Below, one piece after another: positions 23,180-34,720 of a DNA stretch of 64,000 bases (its first letter is position 1; each line of letters begins with the position of its first letter). The notes beneath the pieces are model-generated. The model was given only the letters and a program-made list of their open reading frames with translations, was not told where the DNA came from and did not search any database. The DNA is from Apostichopus japonicus (taxonomy: Eukaryota; Echinodermata; Holothuroidea; Aspidochirotida; Stichopodidae). A program made the translations under genes and the position numbers. The stretch is taken from the NCBI RefSeq assembly GCF_037975245.1, contig NC_092577.1, forward strand, positions 24,983,398 through 25,047,397. The letters are read 5' to 3'.

Positions 23180-25611
23180 TTTGTGGTAAGAAATTATCTA
23201 GAAGTAAAAAAAATATGGTGGAATCCATGGCTTAGCAGTGTTAATTTCCAAAAAGTTGTCGAAGAATTGTTATTCTGGTTGATACAACTTCTGATTGCAT
23301 TCTTTGGATCAACTTTGATGATACAATTTGGGGCTTTGATTTTATACTTGGTGCAGTTTATATACCCATGAGGGTTCTAGATACCACAATTTTGAACTTT
23401 TTGACGATATTATGAATGATTGCATTGCATTGAAATCTAGGTATAATGCTCCATTGTTTGTTGTTGGTGACTTTAACTCAAGAACAGGTGTGATTGATGA
23501 CTTTATTGAAGGTAGTGGTATTCATAACAATGAAGGCTTTGACACATCTTGCAATTTGTTTCGTGATGTAAGTAGTACTAAGGATGATCTTGATTGTTTA
23601 GGAATATGCATTGACAGACATAACATGGACACATGTACCAATAACAATGGTCATCGTTTAATTGATCTATGTAGATGCACTGACATTCGCTTGGTAAACG
23701 GTCGGTTTGGAATATATAGGAAAGTGGGTAGATTTACATACCATTACCAGAGTACTATTGATTATGCAATTGCATCACCAGAACTGATGATGGGCATTAA
23801 TAACTTTTATGTTAATTCGTTACACAAGCACTCACCAATTTGTATTGTGTTTAAAACCAACAAATTGTCACATTTTCAAAGTGATGATTCTGCAAGTGGT
23901 AGTTGTAGTAGTGGTAGTTGCATCCTGCAGGGCCTATTTGCATTGAAAACTTTGTTTGGAATTATAATGATCACTCCACTTTTACAAATACTATCAATGA
24001 TGTATCCAATAACATCGATAACACTGACCTGAGTAATATCTTTGAGCAGACTATTGATAACTTAATTGACAAACTTAAAGGTGTGTTCAAGGATAGTGCG
24101 TATTGTGCTGACATGATCAATTAAAGCTCAACAAAACATACAAATTGTAAACCTTCCAAGAGTAAAGTGTGGTTTACAAGTACTTGTAAAAGGCTTTTTA
24201 AAACTGTTAAGTCTCAAGACAGCAAGATTCACATGCAATGTACAGGAAATGTACTAAAACTGCTAAAAATGATTATTATACAAAACTGCATAATGAGATT
24301 AGGATGGTTAAAAAGGCTGATCCTTCTAAGTACTGGAATACTATTAATAAAGCAACTGGAAGTAATGTTTCAGTAATAATAATATCTCACTACAAACCTT
24401 CTTTGAGCATTTCAGCAACCTTACTGCTAACAATGCTGGGCAGCAGCGCAATAACATGCCGGCAAACAAAGATTTTTACAACTCGCTTTTGAGTTATGAG
24501 CTTAATAACCCTGTTACTTTTACTGAAGTGTGTGAATAGATCAAGAAATTAAAAAAAAAAAAACCTCTGGGACTGATGGAATTCCAAATGAATTCATTAA
24601 GTATTGTTCCACACATATCAAGGAGCTCATTGTTTAACTCTTCAATCTTGTCTTAGATTCCGGTAAGGTCCCTTCTGACTGGACGATTGCTTTGATTAAA
24701 CCAATTTACAAAGGAAAAGGCTCAAAAGGTGACACTGATAACTACCCATGGTTATTACAAAGTTGTTTACCGCTGTCCTAAATGAACGTATAAATTGCTT
24801 TCTCTCAAGTAATGGTATCGGCATTGTACAATTGACCATATTTTGGCTGTACACTCTATTATCAGTATTTATAATTGGCAAAGGAGAAGGGGATACTGTG
24901 GATTTATTGATTATAAGAAGGCGTTTGACCCCGTAGATCGAGTTTCACTTCGGACAAAATTGTTGTCCCTGAATATTGGAGGTAAATATGCATGATAATG
25001 CGAACTTGTGTCTTGAACAATGGGAGTAAATCTGATTTCTTCAGTTGTAATGTAGGAGTTAGACAAGGTGGAAATTTATCCCCAATTCTCTTTTCTATCT
25101 TTTTGCAGGATTTTGAGTACTTTGAGTATTATAAGGGTCTTGACACTATGTTGAATTGTTTCAAAGAGAATCTCAGTAGCGATGACTTCGAGCTATACTG
25201 ACGGTTATTTACCTTATTGTATGCAGATGATACTGTTGTAATGGCAGAAAATTACAAAGATTTGCAATTAGCTCTTGACGCAGTACATAAGTACTGCGAA
25301 ACTTGGCAACTTGTAGTTAACACAGATACAACAAAAGTTATTATTTTTTACAGAGGTAACAGGGGAAAAACAGTCTTCACTTTGGAGGTTATGCTGTTGA
25401 TATTATAGATAAATATACTTGTCTTGGTACTGTGTTTTATTTTAACAATAGATTCTCTAAAGCCAAGTCACTCGGGCTAGAGGTGCTCTCTTGGTCTTTT
25501 ATCCAAGTCAAACAATCTCAATCTCCCTATTGACTTACAGGTTGAACTATTTCATCAACTTGTCCTTCCTGTTTTATATGGTTGTTAAGTATTGGGTTTT
25601 GAGGATCTCTC
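23180..25611 (+). pseudogene. LINE D ORF2 (endonuclease/reverse transcriptase), CR1/L2-type, decayed
   Basis: 23412-24032 holds the second half of an APE-type endonuclease (LFVVGDFNSRTG and, further on, STIDYAIASPEL). 24167-24500 is the linker (NDYYTKLHNEIRMVKKADPS). RT pieces follow in changing frames: SGTDGIPNEFIKYC near 24570, YKKAFDPVDRVSL near 24910, NVGVRQGGNLSPILFSIF (25046-25110), LLYADDTVVMAEN (25217 on), then LQVELFHQLVLPVLYGC near 25540. Many stops and indels, including a poly(A) run near 24550, show age. The C-terminus is replaced at about 25612 by the 3' end of LINE B. Clade is inferred from the pairing of an L1-like ORF1 with this RT spelling. Confidence 0.85.
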
Positions 25612-25858
25612 ATAATATGGGTTGGTTGGTTGGTTTTTTTCTTCTGTTTGTGGTTTGTAGTCTTTTTGTTTTGCTTCTGTTGGCTTTTGGGTCCGTGTCC
25701 TTTTCACGTCACGTTAAACGCTACGATAGTGAGAGATTTGTGTTTGGTGGGTTTTGGTGGTTGTTATACAGGCTGGGATTGTTTGTTTTTTTGGTTCTGT
25801 TGACCTTTGATCCGTGTCCGTTGTCTTCGAACGTAAAAAGCGCAGTTTTAACAGAGTC
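25612..25858 (+). mobile_element. LINE B 3'-end fragment B1
   Basis: Starts CATAATATGGGTTGG and ends GAACGTAAAAAGC. It matches 54655-54904 and 61985-62250. It carries the family's two tail-like phrases GGGTCCGTGTCC and GATCCGTGTCC about 125 bases apart. It interrupts LINE D. Confidence 0.85.
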
Positions 25859-26301
25859 TGTGAAACAAAGTGTTACTTTGGGCATCTCTTCCATACAAGT
25901 GCATTCAACAACTCGTTAGCGTTTTGCGTCTTTTTCTCATGCACCTCTTGAAGACAGACTCATTAGAGAGTCGGTGAAACAATGGGAGTAGCAGTTCTGT
26001 GATGGCCTTTGGATAGTGGCTGATGACTTTTAGGAACCATTACATCCCCGTTGGATGCTACAGCCTTTTGGTACAAACACCAAGATTACTCTCCAGTTGG
26101 ACACCGCTGATGCGTTGGCCTTTCATCGGAGCTTGAGCTATGCATCAGCTATAGCAAATATGGATTTTTGCATTGCTTCTACTGTGTCATTTTGGGTGAT
26201 CGCATTGCGATAGTAGGAGCCCCGTTTCTTCATTGTTACCTGAGTGAGCTTTCCCTTCCTCCAGTACCCTTATTCTGGCCTACAAATTTCTTCAAAGATG
26301 T
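25859..26301. other. Unassigned stretch between LINE B1 and LINE A2
   Basis: Broken plus-strand frames (for example APLEDRLIRESVKQWE near 25950, LSYASAIANMDFCIAS near 26140) look like an old coding sequence, possibly the lost end of LINE D. I cannot identify it. Confidence 0.3.
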
Positions 26302-27137
26302 ACTTTTTACGTGACCCGCCCGCGGGATTAAAAAACGTCACGGCCAAACGGCACTACCTTAACATCCCATTCTAAGAAAGAAACCTCAAGTCAAGCGAGC
26401 CAAAAAGTAAAATACGCCCACCGACTTGCAGAGACAACACCCCAATAACCAACTAAAATAATCACAAAACCACAAAAGGACGACCAGCACGGAGCGAAAC
26501 GAAACACCCCTCTCCTGCACACGTTCTGCCAAAGAAGGCAGCCCCAGATAAACGGCGAAAATCGCTTTCAACCTGAAGGCGAATGTCACACTTCACCGCC
26601 TCCAGGACTGCCTGCCAACTGGCAAACTTGCCCCTGATAACCACATCACATCTATTCATCCAAACAAGTTATCTTTCAGAATAGAACAAAGAAATATAAT
26701 ACGCTGCAACACAGCAACCGAACAAACTGGAGGATCTACCCCATAGAAAATGGCTTTAAGCCCTGTCCTACCGACCATGTCCTGTCCTGTCCTGCCCTGC
26801 CCTGTCCTACCGGTCTCCCGTTAAACGGTCGGTCCAGGTCTGGAACCACTCCCATAAGTTTAAAACAAAGCAACAATGCCAAAAAACATGAGCTGTCACA
26901 GCCGGTCCTCGGAAACACTTCATCACCCAATCGCCAATGATACCTTTTTAGATTGGTCACCAATTCTCCAATTCTCTGTGCAATTCTCCAGGCAAGATCA
27001 CGGAGCCTGCAACCATTCAGCCTTGAATGCACAGAACGCAATACGCAGAATGACGTCCCTGTACAATAATTGCCCTATTCCGCAAGGAACTGTGAACGAG
27101 GGCCGGCCGTGACAGGCCAACAGGGAGCAACTCAATT
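26302..27137 (-). pseudogene. LINE A copy A2, 5'-truncated 3' end
   Basis: Minus strand. Matches the last part of ORF2 and the 3' UTR of LINE A: LSRPALVHSSLRN, LNGCRLRDLAWRIA, KRYHWRLGDE, then WQAVLEAVKCDIRLQ and the tail reading GTCACGTAAAAAGT. A short expansion of GTCCT units near 26768-26810 and several frameshifts distinguish this copy. It ends at about 27137, inside the last codons of the Kolobok-like transposase. Confidence 0.88.
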
Positions 27138-28420
27138 GTCCTTGTCCGTCTTCGATCTACAACCCCCTTCATTAAATCTTTGACATAATCATAGTTCTTG
27201 ACTTCATAACTCGCCTTCAGCAACCAACTCTTACCTTCTTGTACTGTATTTCCCCTCGTTGGGAAGAGCCTTTGTGAGGCTTCTTCGCAACGGCCTTTGC
27301 CCGTCCAACAGTCTGGTTGTGGTCAATGGCAGGTAACTTCAAGCGAGCTGTCATTGGAGAATAATCGAACTCCAATCTCTTCGGCGCATACTTCAAAAGG
27401 ACATTGTGAAAAACCTCAAGGGCACCAGTATGCATGAACTCTGCAAGAAATGTAATGTCCTTGAAAAGTCGCTTAGTCAGGGCTACCTTCTTCAGTGCTT
27501 AGTGGGCACATGATCCTTCCTTCAGCCATACTTTCTTTCTCTGCTGCAGATCTGTCAGTGGATCATTGCTACATTTCTGAAATAGTGGTAAGTTAGGATG
27601 ATCTGCCCACTCATGCTGTCCTAGTACATGATAGACCACAGATGACCACATCTGCAGCAACAACTCCTGGTCCTTGTTGCAGGCTCTATCACAAAACCAC
27701 AGATGTATGATTATGGATTTGATCCAAGGTTCCAATTCTTCATTTCCCTATTTCTTTGCCGCTTTGCACAATTTGCTTTTGATATTTTTAGCTAGGTGAA
27801 ATATATCCAAGTTATATTTTACAGAACTGTACTTAATACGCGTTAATTTTCTTATTCATGTGTGACGGTCAGTAGGAAATCTTTTTACAATAATTGTATA
27901 GCCATTAAGGACTCTATCCATACACCTCTGGAAGCCCTCTGCTTCCGGTCTTTGAGGTGCCCCAGTCTCTGAAACTTGCACAAGTTCCATGTCTACCACC
28001 TTCTCTGAACTGACATCCATCAAAGAGTAGCTACATACTTGGCTGAAAACCCTGGCAAATCACAACGCCCATCACCAATAACATCAATTGGGGATCCTTT
28101 CAATTTGTCAACCACTGCCTTTTGATGTGCATCCCAGTAACTGTTAATCTCTGGGATGAGGTACATCTTCTGAAGATCATAAAATATAGTGGCAGAAAAG
28201 AACTACAAATTTAGAAATTCCATGAATTGAGCAACTCTTTGATATGTCAGTCCAGAGAACATGGTAGCAGCAGAACAGAGGAGGTTACCAATGGGCATCC
28301 TGCCATCTAAGGGCCGGGAGGTCCACTTCAACACAACCTGGCCAGAAATACACTTTAATGTTGCAAGCACACCTGACCCAACAACCTGCTTTTTCTATTT
28401 CTGTCACATTACTTGAACAT
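27138..28420 (-). pseudogene. Kolobok-like transposase, DDE part, decayed
   Basis: Minus-strand pieces in N- to C-terminal order: WTSRPLDGRMPIGNLL and FSGLTYQRVAQFMEF (about 28330-28210), MYLIPEINSYWDAHQ, VIGDGRCDLPGFSAKY (first catalytic Asp region, about 28080), DMELVQVSETGAPQ and AEGFQRCMDRVL, DRHT then NLDIFHLAKNIKSK (second catalytic region, about 27810), EPWIKSIIIHLWFC, HTGALEVFHNVLLKYAPKR and YSPMTARLKLPAIDHN. The order matches animal Kolobok-type, THAP-bearing transposases as I know them. Frameshifts and stops occur near 28045, 28200, 27755 and 27217. The C-terminus is cut by LINE A2. Confidence 0.82.
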
Positions 28421-28452
28421 TGAGAACATAGAACAGCTTTATGTTAGCATAG

Positions 28453-28734
28453 CTATATAAGCTTTTGTTCCTCCTGCTTCCGGTTCATAGTATGGATCTC
28501 GCTTTTCATCTTCCTGGAATCCTTTTTTACTGCTATCACTGTTGTCCTCACCTCATTCAATTTAAGGGGGGACTTGTCTTGTTCCAAGGACCTTTGTGGT
28601 GGCCACGTCTCTTGCTGCGGTGGTGTCTCCTTGGATGGAACCATTCCTTGATAGGACGCATCCGCTGATAACAATGCTGTATGGGTGGTCCAACTCCACT
28701 GTCCAAGCATGGTGGGGTTTGATTTGTGGTACAC
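28453..28734 (-). pseudogene. Probable N-terminal linker of the Kolobok-like transposase
   Basis: A 93-codon minus-strand frame rich in Lys, Gln and Ser (VKKDSRKMKSEIHTMNRKQ) just upstream of the DDE part. It is probably the linker between the THAP and catalytic exons. It has no diagnostic motif. Confidence 0.4.
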
Positions 28735-28789
28735 CAGCTTGGCATCCCATCTCTGTTACTTCAGTTTTATTTGTCTGAGTTCATGCGCA

Positions 28790-31489
28790 AACTCTGGAAA
28801 GGGCAGCCTGTACAGTAATAAATCAAAGAGCGTAAACACTCGAGTTAGACTAACATAAGATAAACATTGACTTTAAACTTCCAAAAAAAGACAAATTAAA
28901 TTTTCAGACATTAATAATGATTAAGGCAGGCCTTAGAATTAACCATGAAGAAAATGATAAAAGAGAAAAGGGGTTTTGATAAAAATGTCCTGCATGTTTT
29001 CCAAAACCTGATTGTAAAGAGCAAATGCTCTGGCCCATAACTGACTGATATCTAATTTCAAGGATTGAACTATAAGCATAAATATTCATAAACCATTTAA
29101 GGCAGTGACATATCTACTAATTTACATTGACACCCAGTTTTACTTCAGAGTGCAAAACTGTACTGTGACTTAAATTAATATAAAAACAGGAAAGAAACGA
29201 GCCAAATTTCAATTTATGTCTTTTCAACCAATTTGCTTTTGGAAATGTGCAGTGCTATACCTTTACAGTACTTTTTTATAGGGGCAACCCACCTGCCCTC
29301 TTTTGTTTTCCCCCATCCCTCTGAAAAAAAAAAATTGTATGGACTTAAAACAAAATACCTTGTGACAACCTTAACGGAAAAAGAGGAAAGAAAGAAGTTT
29401 TCCTAATACATTAAAACCAAAATATTGCCTACGTACCCAATTTTTTCAACCGACTGGGCTACTCCAAGCTAACAATATTTTACGGATGACGTTATTATTG
29501 AGAATGGTTTCTTTGTAAGATTTCAAAACAAGCCCAGAACTTAACTAGAGAGCCTCATAGGTAGATCCAAGGGAGACTTCCCCCTTACAGCCCGTGAAAA
29601 AAATAATCTTCAATTGTGAATTCATAACCACTATTAAATGCGGTGACCTTTTTTTTGTGTCAGTTTTTTGTTAAGTACAGTGAAACTAATACATTTTGAA
29701 CATTTAATGTTAAATATATACAGCTGTTGAATTTTCATGTGTGCGAGCTTAAAGTGCTATGTAGAGATGTTTCAAAGGGGTGATAAAATCTGAGAAGTTT
29801 TTGAATTTGGAAATATGATAACAATATTTTTGGTGTGAATTCAAGCACTTTTAAACATGGAATGAATACAGCATATTCAATTGTATTTGCTAAATCAGCT
29901 AATACTTAAACAAAACCATCAAGTTTGTAAATTTACAAGTTGAGGAATATTGCATGTAGAATAGAATACATATAACCAGGCACGGAGCCAGAGAGGACAT
30001 GGGGACACGTGCCCCAGTTGTGAAATTTCTTAAAATTTTGGGAAAAGTAGCTCTGGTGACCATTTGTTTTCAATTTTGTATACACCCAAAAAAAAACATA
30101 AAGCAAACAACAAAATATATATATAAACAGAAAAAACATGTCAGAAATTTTAATACCTTAGGGTGAACGGTGTAATAGCTGACACTTCGCTGACACTGTA
30201 CGCTTCTTTGAAGGTGGCTGATCCTTTGCTGTCAAAAGTTGTTGATTTCCTAGCAAAAAAAGTATGTAAACATAAACAGTTCAAAAGTTCTTGGAACAAA
30301 ATGAAACATATGGGGGCACCGATAAAGTAGGACTTTACGGGGTAAAAATTCCCATCAAGCCATACTAATATCTCCACCTGAGATTGTCTATTAAAGAGCC
30401 ATGAATGAGGGGAGGAGAATAAACAGTACAATTTTCCAGTATTTCTAAAAGAAGTGGTTACGAGTTAGCCAATGGGGGGGGGGTGTCTAAAAAGGGCTTT
30501 TAATTTTTTTTGGGATTATCTAATTATCTTTTTTCTAGGGGGATGGGAGAAGTAAAAGGAGAAGGAAGGTGACGTAGAAAATGCTGCACAAACTTTCTAT
30601 AACAGAAAAAATTGCAATAATACTTATTCGAGAAGCAACTGAGGGAACGCAACAAAGGTGGCCGTGGATATAAGAATTTTGTGCACAGTATATCCACGGC
30701 ACCGATATTTTCACTCTCATTTTAAGATTACCAACAGAGAGAGAGAGCATGTATTCTTAATATGTTAGTATTAGTTATACTACTTCTAAATTGACATAAA
30801 AAATTAAGCCTTTGTTGTTGCCAAAAGCAGTGGTCGATCATCTCCGTGGATATATGATAATATCCACGGCTGCCGTTAACTAGTGAACCGCTGCCGTTAA
30901 CTAGAGGGGGATGAATTTTGTTATTGTAAGCCAAAATTTGTGAAATCATGTGCCGTGAACCGAGGGCAATCCACGATAAGCGATGGATTGGGGGATGTCC
31001 CCCCCCCCCGTTCACCAGCTTGATGTAGTGACCCTTTTTCCCCTTTAGAAAATTGGCTTCGAAAAATATGGAAAATCCACCCCCCTTCAACCACCTACAT
31101 GGACATTGCTCATTTTTAATCTGGGGAACAAACACAGTTAACTATGCCAGAGGGTTCATAGCTGATTTTGATTTAATTTCCCTGCCTACCCTAACAGAGC
31201 TACCCATATTTATGGAGGATATTTGTAATAAATATATTACATTATCCTCAGATACAGTAGCATGATCCCACCCCTGCTCAATGATAGTACACCCTTGAAA
31301 GGAAATTATCCCAAAAAGTAAACTCTTTTCACCTGTGGTTCATTACACAATAAAAAACTTAGACAAATATTAAAAATGCTAAAAGTTGTACATCAAGACA
31401 GCATAATATAAGCCCTTGTTAAGTTTTCAATGATTTTATTTGTTTTCTTTTCACACCTTTCAATTGAAAGAATCAGTGTAGGCCTATTG
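28790..31489. other. Probable long intron of the Kolobok-like element
   Basis: Low-complexity and AT-rich sequence lying between the THAP exon and the DDE exon. No coding motif seen. Two GGATATA-type hairpins lie at 30661-30700 and 30844-30869. Confidence 0.45.
30661..30700. repeat. Perfect 12-bp inverted repeat
   Basis: GCCGTGGATATA and its reverse complement are separated by 16 bases. A related 9-bp hairpin (CCGTGGATA/TATCCACGG) lies at 30844-30869, followed by a doubled CTGCCGTTAACTAG. Confidence 0.7.
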
Positions 31490-31497
31490 TACTAGTG
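31490..31497 (+). repeat. hAT MITE target duplication, left
   Basis: TACTAGTG; repeated at 31914-31921. Confidence 0.9.
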
Positions 31498-31913
31498 CAG
31501 GGTTGTCCAACCTTTTGATGAGGAGGGCCACCTGGAATGATTATGATACAGGAGGGGCCGCATGAGCCTACACGCTCCTGTGGCATATCCAGGGTTTCGT
31601 GCCAGAGCGGCAAATTTCAGTGGCCCCGCCAGGGGTCTGTTAGGGGGGTATGGGAAATAGTTACTATACAAGCGGAGCGCCACCGTAGGTTGGCGCGTGG
31701 CGTGCAAGAAAAAAAATCCCCCAAAAGGTCCTTAGATTGCAGGAAATGACACTTCACAAGCCTTCTGATCTGTATCAAAACAATCTTCATATTGAGATAT
31801 AATGATCTCTCAAATTTATGAAGAAAGAATTGCTGGGAAAAGTACATTTGTAAATTAATGAGATTGGCGGGCCGGACGGGACCTTGCGGCGGGCCGCAGG
31901 TTGGACAACCCTG
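31498..31913 (+). mobile_element. Non-autonomous hAT element (MITE), 416 bp
   Basis: Both ends read CAGGGTTGTCCAACCT inwards (16-bp terminal repeats) and are flanked by identical 8-bp duplications TACTAGTG. The CAGGG start, GGGCCAC/GGGCCGC motifs inside the ends and the 8-bp duplication are hAT hallmarks. No transposase is encoded, so it depended on one elsewhere. It lies in the presumed intron of the Kolobok-like element. Confidence 0.92.
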
Positions 31914-31921
31914 TACTAGTG
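31914..31921 (+). repeat. hAT MITE target duplication, right
   Basis: TACTAGTG, identical to 31490-31497. Confidence 0.9.
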
Positions 31922-32142
31922 CCATGTGAAGCTGTGCACTGTACTAACCTACTGTTATCTTATCGTTAATATTAGAATTATATCGGGGAATTTTTTTTAT
32001 AATGAATACGTGACGATATGCAAAACAAATGATTTTTTCTACATTTATTCATATCTAAATATCCAACTTTTAACCCCACATTCACAAATCGGCGGCCTAA
32101 TGTACTGCGCGATATAAACAAACGACATTCGTTAGTTCTCAC

Positions 32143-32493
32143 CTGTTTCGCTCATCTTTTCAGAAGGCGCTGTGGCCTTCTTTCGGGCGACGATGGACGA
32201 AAATTCTTGGAATGGAGCCGGGTTTGAATTTTTTCCCGGTTTAGTTCCCATTAATCTTGCTGTAACGTCCTCTTGAAAGCATTTCTCTTCGAAGTGGTCC
32301 TCGCAAACAACTTTGTGTTTGTAAAACGTAAAGTTGTCGACGATATGGCCAGTCCCGATCTGATGTAGCCATTTCTGGGAAACTTCTCTCTTCTGTGGGT
32401 CCGTTTTTCCGCCAGGAATAACAAAAATAGCTTCTCCTTAGATTTTCCAGCACCATGACGATGTGTACAACCATAAGCTTGGCATTACGGCAT
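32143..32493 (-). pseudogene. THAP zinc-finger exon, broken
   Basis: Minus-strand ATG at 32493 is followed by a stop at the third codon and then CQAYGCTHRHGAGKSKEKL. A one-base loss in a poly-T run shifts the frame to FVIPGGKTDPQK, W in QKWLHQIG, and CEDHFEEKCF. Together these show the THAP pattern C-x4-C, Trp, C-x2-H. The exon ends at a donor (ACAG/GTGAGAAC, 32143). THAP domains bind transposon ends and are usual at the N-terminus of Kolobok-type transposases, so it is probably exon 1 of the remnant at 27.1-28.4 kb. That link is inferred from strand, order and the donor site. Confidence 0.78.
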
Positions 32494-32954
32494 TATTTAA
32501 ACTTTATTTCGAACTTAAAGCAACTTTTTCATAACTTTCTGTGACCATTGTCAACACACGATCTGCATATCAATGTACCGTGTGAGTGGTTGGTTTCCGT
32601 GAAACAAAGTGAATCTTGTACGTGACTAAATTGAGGGCGGGTGTACAAAATGGCGCGGCCCATACATTTGATTATAGTAGCGAAAAAATGTTTGAAAAAA
32701 ATCGAAAAACAATTATTATATTACAATTTCTAAATAAACCAAGGCGTGTATAAGGTGTTTATAATATATCTTTCCATCATAAGGGTTCAGACCAATGGAC
32801 GGTCGGGACCTGGAAATGGACGACCGGGGGTGGGGTTGTCGAAATGGATAGTTTTAGATACCCCAGCACCCCCTCGTCAAATTGGCGCCATTTTGCTGAA
32901 AATTGGAGGGCTGAAGTTTGGGTGGGAACCTCCGGGCAAAACTTGGGGGGCTTC
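32494..32954. other. Gap upstream of the THAP exon
   Basis: Presumed 5' flank of the Kolobok-like element. I could not find its terminal repeat or a TTAA duplication. Confidence 0.4.
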
Positions 32955-33136
32955 TTCCAAAAAAAATTACCGGTCCTTTACATCATATTGATGACGTCAA
33001 GAAATTTCAGCTCATTTGCATATTCGCTCAATTAATGAAAATTCATTCCAAAAAAAATTACCGGTCCTTTACATCATATTGATGACGTCAAGAAATTTCA
33101 GCTCATTTGCATATTCGCTCAATTAATGAAAATTCA
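32955..33136. repeat. Two-copy tandem repeat, 91-bp unit
   Basis: The unit starts TTCCAAAAAAAATTACCGG and contains GATGACGTCAAG. The copies at 32955-33045 and 33046-33136 look identical, so the duplication is young. Confidence 0.9.
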
Positions 33137-34720
33137 TTAACCTATTTGTCTTGCACTAAATTACTCTATATGTAGAAAAACCTACTTTAATATTTTGGAG
33201 CGTTACCATGGTTACTGGGTCAGTCCGATTCCGCCAATTCATTCAGGGTACCACCGCTGGGGGGTCACCTTTCCAAAATAGAAGGGTTGTCACTTCTCCG
33301 GGTGGTAGGGGGTTCACTTCTCCGGGTGGTTGGGGGTCATTTAAAAAAAAGGCCATTAAATGCCACCACCACTTCCCACGCCTCCGAACCGCAAAATAAT
33401 CTGATTCATCATCAGCGCCCCAAGTAGCACCAGATGAGGTGTGATTTGTTTCTTTTTTTGGGCCCCTCACCCGCGCACACAACACCCTATTCAAAAATAA
33501 ACTTCACATTCGTGATCAGCGTGTCGAGAACAAGCAGAAAAGATACAAATTGCCCGTCTCTGCGACAAAAATGATTTGGACCCAAAAAAAACAACAGCCC
33601 AAGGGCACTGTGGTTCCTTGCATAGGGGTATATGACAAAACACATATTATCAAGCAAGATTGGGCTGAAATAGTCCAAGTAATTGTGGTCCTACATGTAC
33701 CCATAAAGTAACCAACACTATAGCCAACACTTTTGTGATCGGATTTTGGATCGGAAGGTACTTTTGAGATTTGTATATGGCGTCGAAAATGTAAGAAATA
33801 TGAGGTCACCTACAAGCGGGTCAACAGATATGATAACATTCGTGACTTCAAATCACATGACTGTAAAGTTTGAAAATGTTCGACCAGCACATTCACAACT
33901 TGTCCCAAAATATCAACCATGTCACACATTGGCATTGAGAGTTAATTGCATTATATGTTTAAAAATGAACTTTGAACTACATAACTTCACACACAAAGGT
34001 CACCCGGGGGTTTACCCTTTCACATTTTTGATCGGTGAGACCTAACTAGAGCATCAAAACTGTAGAAATTGTAACATTTTTTATTTGCCCATTTTCTCCC
34101 CCAAAAATACAATTTTTTTAACGTTAATCGACCTTTGGTGACCTCGGATCACATGACCATTAAGTTTGAAAATATTCCCCTTTACCATTTGCAACTTGTC
34201 CCAAAATATCAACCGTGTCACACCTTGGCACTGGGAGTTATTGCATTAAATGTCTGAAAATTAACTTTGACCTCGTGTGACTTCGCACACGAAGGTCACA
34301 CGGGGGTCAACCTATTGACATTTATGATCAGAAGGTACCTTTGACATCTCAAAATAGCATCGAAACTGTAAAAATCCCCAAAACACTTAAAGGCCACCAG
34401 AGGTCAAATTGAGGTCAGAGGGTTACCCAGATGCGGTTCGACAATTGGATTACAATGAAGCAACTCCCAACCCTAACAGACAATTCGTTCTCAAGTTATC
34501 GCAAAAATACTAGTTTTTTAACATGAATTGACCTTTGGTGACCTTGGATCACATGACTGTCCCGGAATATCAAGCTTGTCGCACATTGGCACTGGAAGTT
34601 ATTGCACTTTTAATATTTTGGGATTTTTGGACCATAAGTGACCTTTGTGGGCACCAAAAACAATAGGGATCATCCTCTTACTATGTACTATCCACCCACC
34701 AAGCTTAGTTCATATAGCAT
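33137..34720. repeat. Degenerate repeats with GTGACC phrases
   Basis: At least three diverged copies of a segment including GGATCACATGAC and TGTCCCAAAATATCAACC: about 33845-33975, 34125-34260 and 34505-34610. Spacing is about 300-400 bases. No gene is seen. Confidence 0.6.

Noticed and set aside
26736-26830. GTCCT-rich stretch as a separate minisatellite
   Set aside because: It is a short local expansion within the LINE A2 ORF2 C-terminus, which other copies have in one unit.
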